A stretch of 64,000 bases of DNA from JBMNMS01 sp050953445 (GCA_050953445.1 JBMNMS010000002.1:1-64000); one strand, 5' to 3'. Shown: positions 25,398 to 35,184, counted from the stretch's first letter. Made by a program: numbers and translations. Notes: generated from the sequence alone by a model not told the origin.

Positions 25398-25892
25398 ATG
25401 AAGAAGCTAAAACTGGGAAAAATAACAGGGGCTGTGGGCCTTAAAGGGGAAATAAAGGTTTATCCCTACACTGATTATAAAGAAAAGTTTGAGGAATTAC
25501 CCTATATTCTTTGTGATGATGTAAAATATCCCATCACAAGGGTTCGTTATATAAAAAATATGGTGGTACTCAAACTGGAAGGAATTGATGACCGTAATGA
25601 AGCGGAGGCCTCCGCCGGGAAATATTTATATATTTACAAAATGGATGCCCCGCCCCTTCAAGATGGCGCATACTACATTCACGAATTAGTTGGATTAACA
25701 GTGGAAGAAGAGGGGGGAGGCGTTCTTGGACATCTCTCTGATGTCATTCAAAATGCGGCGCAGGATATTTACGAAGTGGAGACCCATGAAGGTAAAACTA
25801 TTTTAATTCCCGCAGTAGAGGAATTTGTTAAGGACATTGATTTAGAGAATAGTAGGATGATGGTAAAGCTTATACCGGGTATGAAGGAATGA
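25398..25892 (+). CDS. rimM: 16S rRNA-processing protein RimM
   Basis: 164 residues. Begins with the RimM motif GKITGAVGLKGEIKV and ends in a PRC-barrel domain (YEVETHEGKTILIPAVEEFV). It helps mature the 30S head, binding S19. Its last four bases overlap the trmD start (ATGA). Confidence 0.95.
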   Translation: MKKLKLGKITGAVGLKGEIKVYPYTDYKEKFEELPYILCDDVKYPITRVRYIKNMVVLKLEGIDDRNEAEASAGKYLYIYKMDAPPLQDGAYYIHELVGLTVEEEGGGVLGHLSDVIQNAAQDIYEVETHEGKTILIPAVEEFVKDIDLENSRMMVKLIPGMKE

Positions 25893-26674
25893 AAATTACT
25901 GTTTTGACGCTATTCCCAGAGATGTTTGGACCTGTTATTAGTCATAGTATTCTGGGGAGAGCTAATAAGAAGGGAATAATCCGGGTAGAGACTGTAAATA
26001 TTCGGGATTATACCCTTGATAAACACAACCGAACCGATGATACGCCTTTTGGCGGAGGGGCCGGTATGGTCATGTCAGCAGAACCTATATATCGTGCCCT
26101 TGAAGATATATGTAAAGGGAACAACGAAGAATGTGATGGAGAAAACAAGACTAAAAGGCTAATCTACCTGTCACCAAGGGGTAGGCGATTGAATCAGAGT
26201 CTTATTGAAGAGCTTTCAGGTGAGAAGGAATTGGTGCTTCTTTGTGGTCATTATGAAGGGGTTGATCAAAGGGTACTTGATGGGTGGGGATTTGAAGAGG
26301 TGTCTATAGGAGACTATATACTTACGGGGGGTGAATTGCCAGCTATGGTTTTAATCGATGGTGTGGCAAGGATGTTACCTTCTGTGCTGGGAAGCGATGA
26401 AGCTCATAGGGAGGAGTCGATCTACTCAGGTCTTTTGGAATATCCCCAATATACAAAACCCAGGGAATACGGGGGAATGATGGTTCCGGAGGTATTGATT
26501 TCAGGAGATCATGAACGAATACGCCTGTGGAGATTTGAAAAGTCTTTACAACTTACCAAGGAAAGGAGGCCCGACCTTTTTAAAACCTTTGCCGAGAGGA
26601 TAAAGAATCATTCCGATGGGGGCGGTCTGACGAAAAAGGAGATTAAAATAATGGAAAAGGTTTTGGAGGAATAG
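25889..26674 (+). CDS. trmD: tRNA (guanine37-N1)-methyltransferase TrmD
   Basis: 261 residues of the SPOUT class. The knotted SAM-binding region is shown by LLCGHYEGVDQRV and SIGDYILTGGELPAMV, and the N-terminus by TPFGGGAGMVM. It makes m1G37 in tRNA, preventing frameshifts. rplS usually follows trmD; here a membrane-anchored protein gene follows instead. Confidence 0.96.
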   Translation: MKITVLTLFPEMFGPVISHSILGRANKKGIIRVETVNIRDYTLDKHNRTDDTPFGGGAGMVMSAEPIYRALEDICKGNNEECDGENKTKRLIYLSPRGRRLNQSLIEELSGEKELVLLCGHYEGVDQRVLDGWGFEEVSIGDYILTGGELPAMVLIDGVARMLPSVLGSDEAHREESIYSGLLEYPQYTKPREYGGMMVPEVLISGDHERIRLWRFEKSLQLTKERRPDLFKTFAERIKNHSDGGGLTKKEIKIMEKVLEE

Positions 26675-26721
26675 TCAAAATAGATTTGGAAACAAAGATG
26701 AACAAGTGTATAATATAGGGT

Positions 26722-27666
26722 ATGAAAAATGGTGCGGCGGTAAAGAGTAAAAGAAACCTTAAAAGAATTGCAATCACATTGTTTATCATATCTGTTACGG
26801 TGTTAGCGGCAATCATTTATTTGTTGCCTAAAGTAACAGATGCCTTAACAAAGACGTGGGTGTTGAAGTACGACAGGATTCAGGTGGCTGATGATGTGAC
26901 CTGTTACTTTGTGCGCAATGAATCGGTATATACTGCGAAAAATGGAGGAAAGATTGAATACCATCAAGATGAGTGTTCTATGACCAGAAGAGATGCAAGG
27001 ATTCTTGATGTTGGTGGTCAGTCATATACTGCTTCTGAAAATGGAACCGTCAGTTATTATAGCGATGGGTTAGAGGATATCTTTACGGTAGAAAACATTA
27101 ATAAACTTCAGAAAAAGGATATTGATAATCAAAACATAGAGGTTTTTACATTGAAGAGGGAGTCCGCCCTGGCAGGGGAGCCCCTTTACAAGTTAGTAGA
27201 TACCTGGGAATGGTTTGCGATATTTTGGGTTAAGGCCGAGAATATAGCCAAGTATAAGAAGGATCATACGGTTTATATCGATTTGCCACTGGGAAGGATC
27301 AAAGGAACTATATGGGGGATTATTGATGAGGGGGATGAGTTTAAAGTAATTTTAAGGTTTACCCGGTATTATGAGGATATGTGTAAGATTCGCAGGGAAA
27401 AAATCCGGGTGGTAACCTATGATTATGAAGGTCTTTTAGTACGCAACAAAAGTATCGGGGTAGAAAATGAACAACCGGGGGTGTATGTAAGGGATTTAAG
27501 TGGGAACTATAATTTTGTGCCCGTATACATCATTACAAGTGACGGGGAATACTCACTTTTGAAGGCTAATTCATTTAACAGGACAAATGAGGATGGTACA
27601 ACAGACTGGGTTAATACGGTCAAGGCTTACGATGAGATTCTAAACAACCCTAAGAATTTCAAATAG
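26722..27666 (+). CDS. HlyD-like membrane-anchored protein
   Basis: 314 residues. One N-terminal membrane helix (IAITLFIISVTVLAAIIYLL) and a long extracellular part with a beta-barrel/lipoyl-like pattern (TAKNGGKIEYHQ, SENGTVSYYSDG) similar to HlyD-type adaptors but without a long coiled coil. Homologues in Clostridia sit at this place in the division cluster between trmD and ylmE. Function is unknown; a role in envelope or division is inferred only from its neighbours. Confidence 0.7.
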   Translation: MKNGAAVKSKRNLKRIAITLFIISVTVLAAIIYLLPKVTDALTKTWVLKYDRIQVADDVTCYFVRNESVYTAKNGGKIEYHQDECSMTRRDARILDVGGQSYTASENGTVSYYSDGLEDIFTVENINKLQKKDIDNQNIEVFTLKRESALAGEPLYKLVDTWEWFAIFWVKAENIAKYKKDHTVYIDLPLGRIKGTIWGIIDEGDEFKVILRFTRYYEDMCKIRREKIRVVTYDYEGLLVRNKSIGVENEQPGVYVRDLSGNYNFVPVYIITSDGEYSLLKANSFNRTNEDGTTDWVNTVKAYDEILNNPKNFK

Positions 27667-27688
27667 TTGCGGGATAAGGAGGAATCTT

Positions 27689-28390
27689 ATGAATATAATT
27701 GGTGAGAAATACAGGAAGGCTGAAGAGTCAAAAGAAAAAGCCGCCGAAGCGGTGGGAAGAAAAGCTGATGATGTTTTGATTATTGCTGTTTCCAAGACTA
27801 AAACGGCAGACGAGATCAATCAGGCCATTGATGCCGGGGTAACGGACATCGGAGAAAATAAGGTACAGGAAATAGTGGATAAGTTTGATAAGGTTAAGCC
27901 TGTACGCTGGCATATGATTGGACATTTGCAGACAAATAAGGTAAAATACATTATCGATAAAGTTGACCTGATTCACTCGGTGGATTCCCTTCGCCTGGCC
28001 ATGGAAATAAACCGTCGGGCGGAGCAGCATAATAAGGTTATGGAGATCTTGATCCAAATAAATGCAGCGCAGGAGGAGAGTAAATTTGGGGTTAGCGTTG
28101 AGGATGTGGATGGCCTTTTAAACGATATTCTTGATAATTGCCCCAATATAAGGGTGTGCGGATTTATGTGCATTGCACCGTATGAAGAAGATCCGAATGA
28201 TGTGGCCGTTTATTTTCACAAGGTGAAATATTTGTACGAAAAATATAAAAAAACTATCCACCCCGGTGCGGATTTCAAGTATTTATCTATGGGGATGTCC
28301 CATGATTATAAGGTCGCCATAGCCGAAGGTTCAAATATGATTAGAATTGGCACCGCGATTTTTGGAGAAAGAAATTACAACAGGTTATAG
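27689..28390 (+). CDS. ylmE: YggS-family pyridoxal phosphate homeostasis protein
   Basis: 233 residues. PLP-binding lysine motif AVSKTKTADEINQAI, then GENKVQEIVDK, RWHMIGHLQTNK and LSMGMSHDYKVAIAEGSNMIRIG, all signatures of YggS/YlmE proteins, which bind PLP without a known reaction and control its level. It is in the conserved ylmE-sepF-ylmG-divIVA cluster. Confidence 0.95.
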   Translation: MNIIGEKYRKAEESKEKAAEAVGRKADDVLIIAVSKTKTADEINQAIDAGVTDIGENKVQEIVDKFDKVKPVRWHMIGHLQTNKVKYIIDKVDLIHSVDSLRLAMEINRRAEQHNKVMEILIQINAAQEESKFGVSVEDVDGLLNDILDNCPNIRVCGFMCIAPYEEDPNDVAVYFHKVKYLYEKYKKTIHPGADFKYLSMGMSHDYKVAIAEGSNMIRIGTAIFGERNYNRL

Positions 28391-28417
28391 AATTATCAAG
28401 ATAAAAAGGAGAATGAA

Positions 28418-28921
28418 ATGGGAGACGGATTTTTAAGCAAACTGAAGGTGTTAATTGGCATAGAAGAAGTGGATGATGATGAATATGAAGATGAAGAAGA
28501 AATAGACCGTTCCTATGATAGAAAATCCTTGGAACATAGAGGTGCGGGTTCTTATGCCAGGTTGGAAGCACCTGAAAATAGAGCGCATCAGGAAGGAAGG
28601 ATTGTAAGCATGCAGGGAAGAGGGGGAGCGTCTCAATCGGGAAATCATTTTAAAATGGTTGTGATTGAACCGAGAGGATTTGAAGAGTGTCCTAAACTGG
28701 TTGATAATTTAAAGGACAAAAAACCTGTGATAATAAATCTTGAAAAAATGGAGACGGACACGGCGAGAAAAATCTTTGATTTTCTAAGCGGTGCTACATA
28801 TGCCCTTGGAGGTAATGTTCAAAAAGTGGCAAATAATATATTCATATTTGCTCCTGAAAATGTTGACGTGACAGTTCCAATCGATACCAAAGGATTAAAC
28901 CTGGGTGATAAATGGAGGTAG
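28418..28921 (+). CDS. sepF: Cell division protein SepF
   Basis: 167 residues. An N-terminal amphipathic start and an acidic linker (about 15-65) precede the conserved C-terminal domain (VVIEPRGFEECPKLVDNL, RKIFDFLSGATYALGGN). SepF bundles FtsZ filaments and tethers them to the membrane. The AAGGAG site and position after ylmE fit. Confidence 0.95.
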   Translation: MGDGFLSKLKVLIGIEEVDDDEYEDEEEIDRSYDRKSLEHRGAGSYARLEAPENRAHQEGRIVSMQGRGGASQSGNHFKMVVIEPRGFEECPKLVDNLKDKKPVIINLEKMETDTARKIFDFLSGATYALGGNVQKVANNIFIFAPENVDVTVPIDTKGLNLGDKWR

Positions 28922-28924
28922 TCT

Positions 28925-29200
28925 ATGCTTTCCCTTGCAATAGGACTGTTTGGACAGATCCTAATATACATGATAATCGCAGAAGCAATAATGAGCTGGT
29001 TTGTCAGACCGGGAGACAGGGTTTATCCTTTTTTTCTGTCGCTTCGTAGATTGACGGAGCCGCTTATGCGTCCATTTAGAAATCTAATGGGGCGCTTTGG
29101 TATGTCCATGGGTATAGATTTTTCCCCGATATTTGCAATTATTGCTATCAGCATGATACAGGGGATACTCATTAAGATGTTTCGACTTATTGGAATGTAA
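28925..29200 (+). CDS. ylmG: YggT-family membrane protein YlmG
   Basis: 91 residues with two membrane helices and the family motif LRRLTEPLMRPFRNLM. YlmG/YggT proteins are small membrane proteins linked to division-cluster genes and osmotic or septal roles. It starts three bases after the sepF stop. The S4-domain gene ylmH, usual next in the cluster, is absent here. Confidence 0.92.
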   Translation: MLSLAIGLFGQILIYMIIAEAIMSWFVRPGDRVYPFFLSLRRLTEPLMRPFRNLMGRFGMSMGIDFSPIFAIIAISMIQGILIKMFRLIGM

Positions 29201-29232
29201 AAATCAAGTGTTTTTTTACTTGGAGGTTTGAT

Positions 29233-29874
29233 ATGATTACTCCTTTGGATATCCAGAACAAGGAGTTTGCGAAGGGAGTTAGGGGATATAAGGAGGAGGA
29301 TGTTGACAATTTCCTCGATCTTCTAACCTTGGACCTGGAAAAACTCATAGATGAAAATCAAAAATTAAAGGATCAGGTAAAATCCCTTAACGCTGAACTT
29401 GGAAGATATAAAAATTCGGAAGGCACGGTGCTTGAAACATTAGAAGCAGCTAAATCCCTTATGGAGGATATATCTAATAGCGCTGAGAAGAGAGCAGAGA
29501 TACTAATAAAAAATGCCACGTTAGATGCCCAGCTTATTCAGAGAGAAGCAAAGGAAACAATGGAGCGGCTTTCCGAGGAAAGTAATGCTTTGAGAAGTAG
29601 ATTGCAAATTTTCAAAAATCGCTTTAGAAATCTTTTGGAAACAGAGCTTGAAAGATTCGAAACCCTGAGTACGGAAATATTTGATGACTCGAATATGGCG
29701 GATTTAGAAAGTCTTATGGAAGGGAAGGGGATGGCGGATAACGAATCCTCCCATGTTTTTGACCACGAGAAGATCATCGATATTCAGGAAGTGGCAGAAG
29801 AGGAAAGGAATTCGGACATTATTAAGGCTACAGCGGAGGGAAAAACCATTCTGAATCTAAGAGGAGGAGAATAG
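29233..29874 (+). CDS. divIVA: DivIVA-family septum/pole protein
   Basis: 213 residues. The N-terminal membrane-curvature domain begins ITPLDIQNKEFAKGVRGY with YKEEDVDNFLDLL; the rest is a long coiled coil (about 30-140) and an acidic tail. DivIVA marks curved membrane at septa and poles and recruits partners. It directly follows ylmG. Confidence 0.93.
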   Translation: MITPLDIQNKEFAKGVRGYKEEDVDNFLDLLTLDLEKLIDENQKLKDQVKSLNAELGRYKNSEGTVLETLEAAKSLMEDISNSAEKRAEILIKNATLDAQLIQREAKETMERLSEESNALRSRLQIFKNRFRNLLETELERFETLSTEIFDDSNMADLESLMEGKGMADNESSHVFDHEKIIDIQEVAEEERNSDIIKATAEGKTILNLRGGE

Positions 29875-29881
29875 GTGCACT

Positions 29882-30343
29882 ATGGGATATTTTCTTCTCT
29901 TAGTTGTCCTGTTGGGGCTGGATCAGTGGACAAAACACTTAATCAAAGTTAGTTTTGATCTGGGGCAAACCATGCCGGTAATAGAAAATATTTTCCATTT
30001 AACCTATATCCACAATTATGGGGCTGCTTTTAGCATTTTGTTAGGTAAGCAGCTTTTGCTATCTGTAATTGGAACTGTTGCCATATTGGCTATTTTAGTT
30101 TATATATGGGTGGAAAGGAAAAGGTCACATCCGTTTATATTGACGGCACTAACCTTTATCGCAGGCGGCGGTCTGGGCAATCTTTGCGACAGGTTGTCCC
30201 AAGGATATGTCGTAGATTTTTTGGATTTCCGAGTATTTCCTATCTTTAATGTAGCCGATATTTTTGTAACCGTAGGAAGTGTTTTTATTTTTATTTATCT
30301 ATTCTTTATCGAACCCAAGTCCGGAAGGAAAAGTTGGAATTAA
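29882..30343 (+). CDS. lspA: Lipoprotein signal peptidase II
   Basis: 153 residues with four membrane helices. The aspartyl catalytic motifs are YVVDFLDF and FNVADIFV. It removes signal peptides from lipoproteins after diacylglyceryl attachment; substrates in this window include the OpuCC-like and DUF4352-like lipoproteins. It begins seven bases after divIVA. Confidence 0.95.
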   Translation: MGYFLLLVVLLGLDQWTKHLIKVSFDLGQTMPVIENIFHLTYIHNYGAAFSILLGKQLLLSVIGTVAILAILVYIWVERKRSHPFILTALTFIAGGGLGNLCDRLSQGYVVDFLDFRVFPIFNVADIFVTVGSVFIFIYLFFIEPKSGRKSWN

Positions 30344-30353
30344 GGTGAGCCGG

Positions 30354-31289
30354 ATGGATGAAAAAGAGAGGTTGGCTTTAAAGATTACAGAAAAAGATGA
30401 AGGACTTAGAATGGATGTATTTCTTTCGCAAAATCTAAGTCAGATGTCCCGAAGCCATGTGCAGAAGCTTATTGAAAAGGGCAAGGTATTTGTCAATGGC
30501 GGTCCCGTTGTTACCAAAGGCTACAGATTGAAAAATGGCGATAGGATATACTTAAATGTCGTGAAACAGGAGGAGATGAAAATCCTGCCGGAGCCTATCC
30601 CTATTGACATCATCTGGGAAGATAATGATATAATGATAGTCAATAAACCTAAGGGCATGGTAGTTCATCCAGCTTCCGGGGTAACCTCGGGCACGTTGGT
30701 AAATGCGCTTCTTCATCATTGTGACAGTAATCTTTCAACTATAAATGGTAATCTGCGCCCCGGTATAGTTCACAGGATAGATAAGGATACCGGCGGTCTT
30801 TTAATGATTGCAAAAAACGACAAAACACATGTATCGTTAGCCAGGCAATTGGAGGAACGCAGGGTTTTAAGAGTATACAGATTGATAGTTCACAATAACT
30901 TAAAGGAGGATAAGGGCACAATAAATGCCCCTATCGCCAGAGATCCGAACAACAGGTTAAGGATGGCAGTGGTTTGTGGAGGTCGGGAAGCCATAACTCA
31001 TTACAAAGTTCTGGATAGGTTTGGAGATTATAGTTATTTAGAAGCTGAGTTGGAAACCGGAAGAACACATCAGATTCGTGTGCATATGGCCCATATCAAG
31101 CATCCTATAGTAGGGGATAGCCTTTACGGCCCTAAGAAGCAGGCCCTTGGAGCCGGATCCCAAATGCTTCATTCCAGGAAATTAGGGTTTATTCATCCTG
31201 TATCAGGGGTATACATGGAGTTTGAAAGTCCACTGCCTGAAGAATTCCAAACGATAATAAGAAAAATCAAAAACAGGTCAGGAAGGTGA
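30354..31289 (+). CDS. rluD: 23S rRNA pseudouridine synthase RluD-like
   Basis: 311 residues. N-terminal S4 domain (RSHVQKLIEKGKVFVNG) and catalytic domain with HRIDKDTGGLLMIAK (nucleophile Asp) and ELETGRTHQIRVH. Position after lspA is the conserved rluD/ylyB site, which makes pseudouridines in 23S rRNA helix 69. The ATG at 30354 follows AAGGTGAGCC; an upstream in-frame ATG at 30279 would overlap lspA and has no site. Confidence 0.92.
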   Translation: MDEKERLALKITEKDEGLRMDVFLSQNLSQMSRSHVQKLIEKGKVFVNGGPVVTKGYRLKNGDRIYLNVVKQEEMKILPEPIPIDIIWEDNDIMIVNKPKGMVVHPASGVTSGTLVNALLHHCDSNLSTINGNLRPGIVHRIDKDTGGLLMIAKNDKTHVSLARQLEERRVLRVYRLIVHNNLKEDKGTINAPIARDPNNRLRMAVVCGGREAITHYKVLDRFGDYSYLEAELETGRTHQIRVHMAHIKHPIVGDSLYGPKKQALGAGSQMLHSRKLGFIHPVSGVYMEFESPLPEEFQTIIRKIKNRSGR

Positions 31290-31293
31290 TGAA

Positions 31294-31881
31294 ATGAAAG
31301 AAAAGAATGAGAAAATAACGTTGGAGAAGATTGGCACATATGTATATCCATTACCGGCTATAATGGTTAGCTGCGGAGGGACACCTGAAACCTACAACAT
31401 AATTACCGCCGCGTGGACGGGAACCATCAACTCCGATCCTCCTATGGCATATGTATCAATTAGAAAGTCAAGATACTCTCACGAGATAATTAGCAGAACC
31501 GGAGAATTTGTCATCAATTTAACTACGGAGGAACTAAGCTATGTTACCGATTGGTGTGGTGTGAACACAGGGCGAAAAGTAAACAAATTTATGGAAATGG
31601 ACTTAACACCCATAAAGGGCAGGTTGGTAGGATGCCCCATGATAGCAGAGGCACCTGTAAATATTGAATGTAAGGTATCACAGGTGTTAGAACTTGGTTC
31701 CCACGATATGTTTATAGCTGATGTAATTGCTATTCATGCAGATGCAAGCCTGGTTGACGAAAAGGGAAGATTGGATCTTTCAAAAGCAGGTCTATTGGTA
31801 TTTAATGATGGACTTTACTGTGCAATGAAAGAAAAGCCAATAGGCAATGTGGGCTACTCATTAAAAAATGTAAAAGAATAG
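31294..31881 (+). CDS. Flavin reductase-like FMN-binding protein
   Basis: 195 residues of the flavin-reductase split-barrel family (NIITAAWTGTINSDPPM, SIRKSRYSHEIISRTGEFVINL). Members bind FMN and transfer electrons from NAD(P)H or ferredoxins; exact partner unknown. It starts four bases after rluD, so it ends this operon. No terminator is seen before the SLH gene. Confidence 0.87.
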   Translation: MKEKNEKITLEKIGTYVYPLPAIMVSCGGTPETYNIITAAWTGTINSDPPMAYVSIRKSRYSHEIISRTGEFVINLTTEELSYVTDWCGVNTGRKVNKFMEMDLTPIKGRLVGCPMIAEAPVNIECKVSQVLELGSHDMFIADVIAIHADASLVDEKGRLDLSKAGLLVFNDGLYCAMKEKPIGNVGYSLKNVKE

Positions 31882-31918
31882 CAGGATTTAAAAAAATGGT
31901 TACCATGGGGAAAAATCG

Positions 31919-31927
31919 TGATATAAT
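31919..31927 (+). promoter_or_regulatory. Extended -10 promoter of the repeat-containing SLH gene
   Basis: TGATATAAT, i.e. TG-N-TATAAT. No good -35 is visible at 16-18 bases, which is usual for extended -10 promoters. It leaves a leader of about 65 bases before the ATG at 32000. Confidence 0.5.
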
Positions 31928-31999
31928 TAACTGTATTAGTAAGACTCAAACAGTTACTGTGGATAGCCTATGGGTTAGGTATGAATTCGGGAGGGCAAA

Positions 32000-34900
32000 A
32001 TGAGACAATACACGAGAAAAGGACTATCGTTTTTGGTGGCCATAGCCATGGTGTTAGCATTGATTCCGGCTACAGTTTTTGCCGATGAAGGCGGCGGCGT
32101 TGTTGATGATCAACCCGTACTAAAAAAAGTGAATTGTAGTCTGAGTAAGGTTGCTGTGGAGGCGGTTGATAACGAGAATAAGCAGGTGATAATAAAGGTG
32201 CCATATGGCTTTTCCGGCAGTATAGATTACGCCAATTGTACCTTTGAATATTACACTAATTATGGGAATGTTTTTCCTGCCGCCGGTACAAACTTTTCCT
32301 TGAAAAAAGGTGAAAGTAAGGAAGTTACTTTCGAATATGGTGAAACTGGTGAGGAAAGTGCTTCCACGACTTACACATTTAAAGTTATTGAGAGAGAATA
32401 TAAAGCACCTGTTTTTGAAAGCAGTTCGGAACTTTCGATAACAGGATCGGTGGGCACCGCAGGAATAACCATTCCGGCGAGTATTTTTAATACAAAGTAT
32501 ACTGAAAATGATGGGGGGCCCATAAGCCAGATTGAATTCACTTCCGCAACTGTTAATAATGGAATAACATTGAAACTGAACGGGGAGGGGATTTCAGGGC
32601 CAATACCATTTACAGATATTCAAAATAGTAAACTTAAGGCCTATGCTTCTGCACCGGTTCCTGCAACGGCCTTTCAGTTCAGTGTATTTCACCAAAAAGA
32701 AGGGGTGCAGAACATAGTAGGGGAAAATGCTGTTTTGAAAATAACTGCCACCCTTAATACCAACATAAGCGATGTCACAGGTAATGTGAATCAGAAAACT
32801 AATTATCCCTTATCCTCAGCTCTTACCTCAATCAAGGGCAAGGCAGCTACAGAATTGACTGAGATAAAATTCACCGCCTTACCAGATTCCAATGTGGGGA
32901 AGCTCTATACGGATTTAAATAGAGGTACATTGGTAAAGGCTGGAGATAATTTCAGTTGGGCTGATGGGGGAAAGGTTGTTTTCTATGCTGATACCGCTTC
33001 ATCCTCGGCTAGAACAGGGATCATAGGCTATGAAGCTTATGATGACTCGGGTAATGTGTATACCGGATCTATAAAGATAACGGTGGCAGCTATAGATACT
33101 GCCGTAAGATTTTCCGTTGATCAGGATAAGACACTAAAATTTGAAAAATCGGGTTTCAATACAGCTAGTAGCAATGCAACAGGGAAGGGATTGGATTATA
33201 TTACCTTTGATTCTGTACCTACATCCAGCCAGGGCACGCTGTATTACAACTATAAAAGCGCATCAAACACCGGTACTAAGATATCATCTGGAAGTACAAA
33301 GTATTATTACAGCGGAAGTGACGACAAACTGATTACAAATATAACCTTCGTCCCCAAGGATAATTATAGTGGTACCATCAATATAAACTATAAAGGGCGC
33401 AGCACCAATGGTGAGAATTTTACCGGAAAGATCACGATAGAGGTTAAGTCTACCGGAGGAGATATATCCAACTTAACATATAGCATGAAAAAGGGATCTA
33501 AGCTTACCTTTAAAGCATCGGATTTTAATAGTAAGTTCAAAAGTGCCTCAGGATCTAACCTGAGCTATGTAAAATTCAAGTCGGCTTCGGAAACCAATTG
33601 GACGCTATATTACGATTACAAATCATCATCGGATACAGGAAGCAAGATTTCCACGAGTACAAAATATTATAGATCTGCAACGGGAAGCAATAAAGCTTTA
33701 GACAAGGTGACCTTTGTACCTAAAAATAGTTACTCAGGCACAATCTATTTGGATTACACGGGATACGATAGCAATGACGATGAATACACCGGTCGTGTGA
33801 AAATTACGGTAGGGGATAGCGATGAAAAATCGGATGCGGATATAGGACTAATCACCTATAACATTAAGGAAGATAAGACACAAACCCTTTCCGCAGCAAC
33901 CATGAACACCAAATTTAAGGATGCTGCCGGAGGTGAGGCGCTGTATTATGCCACCTTTAAGCAGCCTAAGGATGGTACGCTTTACTACGACTACAAATCA
34001 GCCTCCGAGGTTGGTACGAAGGTATCCGAAGGAACAAAGTATTATAGAACCGCCTCGGGCTCGAGAAAACTCATCAACAACATAACCTATGTCCCCAAAT
34101 CCGGCTATAATGGAACAGTATATATTGATTATACGGGGTTTGATGAAAATGATGATGAATACAGCGGTCAGATTAAAATCTTAGTGGGAAGTGGAAATGA
34201 CAGCGGTTTAGCTACCCTTTCCTATAGTATTAAATCAAATGAAACGTTGACAGGACTGGCAACAGCTATCATCAACGGTTTTAAGAAGGTGGATGGAAAC
34301 AATCTGGATTATCTGACGTTTACATTACCTCCTTCTAATGTGGGAATCCTCTATAGCAACTATAATTCATCCAATAGGACAGGGACGGCTGCTACTGCAA
34401 CAACCAAATATCATCGTAGCGGTACACCGTCACTTAACACTGTTGTATTTGTACCGAAACCCAATTATGTAGGTAGTTTTGATTTAAAATACAGGGCATT
34501 TAATGAGGATGGGGATCACTACGATGGAATAATCAGGATCACTGTAACCGACGGTACTGTATCAAAATATTTTACTGATTTACCTGCAAGTTATAGCTGG
34601 GCAGCAACAGAAATAGATAGTCTGTATAGCAAAGGTATCATAAAGGGCGTTTCCACAAACTCTTATGGGCCGGGGGCTAACATTAAGAGAGGTGATTTTA
34701 TGTTAATGCTGTATAGGGCATTTAACTTGAAATCGAATGCATCTTCATACGATTTTGCAGATGTCCCGAAGAACAGTTACTATTATGATGCTATAAAAAC
34801 GGGGAAGGCCTTGGGAATAGCCCAGGGTAGCAACAACAGGTTTAATCCGGAAGCCAATTTAACGAGACAAGATGCGATGGCTCTTGTTTACAGGACGATA

Positions 34901-35128
34901 GAAAAGGCAGGGAAAAAGCTTCCTCAGGGAACATCGGCTGATATGACTCAATTCTCTGATAGAAGTCTGGTGTCGTCCTATGCGTATTCTGCTGTGGCAA
35001 CCTTGGTTAAAGCAGAAATCATCAAAGGAACGGCTGATACGGGAGGTAAATTCAGGCTAAATCCAAAGGCGCAAATGACAAGAGCGGAAATGGCGGTAGT
35101 TTTATACAGAATACTTGAATTGCAATAG
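32000..35128 (+). CDS. SLH-domain surface protein with five internal repeats
   Basis: 1042 residues. Signal peptide (1 to about 28), a beta-rich N-terminal region (30-250), then five repeats of about 115-125 residues (about 255-852), each with a core like GTLYYDYKSAS and TKYYRS and ending TFVPKDNYSGTI, YTGRVKITV. The repeats resemble cadherin/Ig-like extracellular modules. Three SLH domains follow to the C-terminus (YSWAATEIDSLYSKGIIKG, LTRQDAMALVYR, MTRAEMAVVLYR). The anchor being C-terminal means the repeats project outwards. Function is unknown; adhesion or S-layer structure is plausible. GGGAGGGC precedes the ATG. A strong terminator follows. Confidence 0.88.
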   Translation: MRQYTRKGLSFLVAIAMVLALIPATVFADEGGGVVDDQPVLKKVNCSLSKVAVEAVDNENKQVIIKVPYGFSGSIDYANCTFEYYTNYGNVFPAAGTNFSLKKGESKEVTFEYGETGEESASTTYTFKVIEREYKAPVFESSSELSITGSVGTAGITIPASIFNTKYTENDGGPISQIEFTSATVNNGITLKLNGEGISGPIPFTDIQNSKLKAYASAPVPATAFQFSVFHQKEGVQNIVGENAVLKITATLNTNISDVTGNVNQKTNYPLSSALTSIKGKAATELTEIKFTALPDSNVGKLYTDLNRGTLVKAGDNFSWADGGKVVFYADTASSSARTGIIGYEAYDDSGNVYTGSIKITVAAIDTAVRFSVDQDKTLKFEKSGFNTASSNATGKGLDYITFDSVPTSSQGTLYYNYKSASNTGTKISSGSTKYYYSGSDDKLITNITFVPKDNYSGTININYKGRSTNGENFTGKITIEVKSTGGDISNLTYSMKKGSKLTFKASDFNSKFKSASGSNLSYVKFKSASETNWTLYYDYKSSSDTGSKISTSTKYYRSATGSNKALDKVTFVPKNSYSGTIYLDYTGYDSNDDEYTGRVKITVGDSDEKSDADIGLITYNIKEDKTQTLSAATMNTKFKDAAGGEALYYATFKQPKDGTLYYDYKSASEVGTKVSEGTKYYRTASGSRKLINNITYVPKSGYNGTVYIDYTGFDENDDEYSGQIKILVGSGNDSGLATLSYSIKSNETLTGLATAIINGFKKVDGNNLDYLTFTLPPSNVGILYSNYNSSNRTGTAATATTKYHRSGTPSLNTVVFVPKPNYVGSFDLKYRAFNEDGDHYDGIIRITVTDGTVSKYFTDLPASYSWAATEIDSLYSKGIIKGVSTNSYGPGANIKRGDFMLMLYRAFNLKSNASSYDFADVPKNSYYYDAIKTGKALGIAQGSNNRFNPEANLTRQDAMALVYRTIEKAGKKLPQGTSADMTQFSDRSLVSSYAYSAVATLVKAEIIKGTADTGGKFRLNPKAQMTRAEMAVVLYRILELQ
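32761..34557 (+). repeat. Five tandem protein-coding repeats of about 335-380 bases
   Basis: Boundaries by eye: about 32761-33098, 33099-33460, 33461-33837, 33838-34203, 34204-34557. Copies 2-4 are most alike, sharing TLYYDYKS/TKYYR/VPK-YSG/DYTG blocks; the first and last are more diverged. The pattern suggests duplication then divergence. Confidence 0.75.
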
Positions 35129-35184
35129 AAGCTCTGCTTTATAGACAACTATCCGTCATTTATTCCATACTATGCAGATTCATT

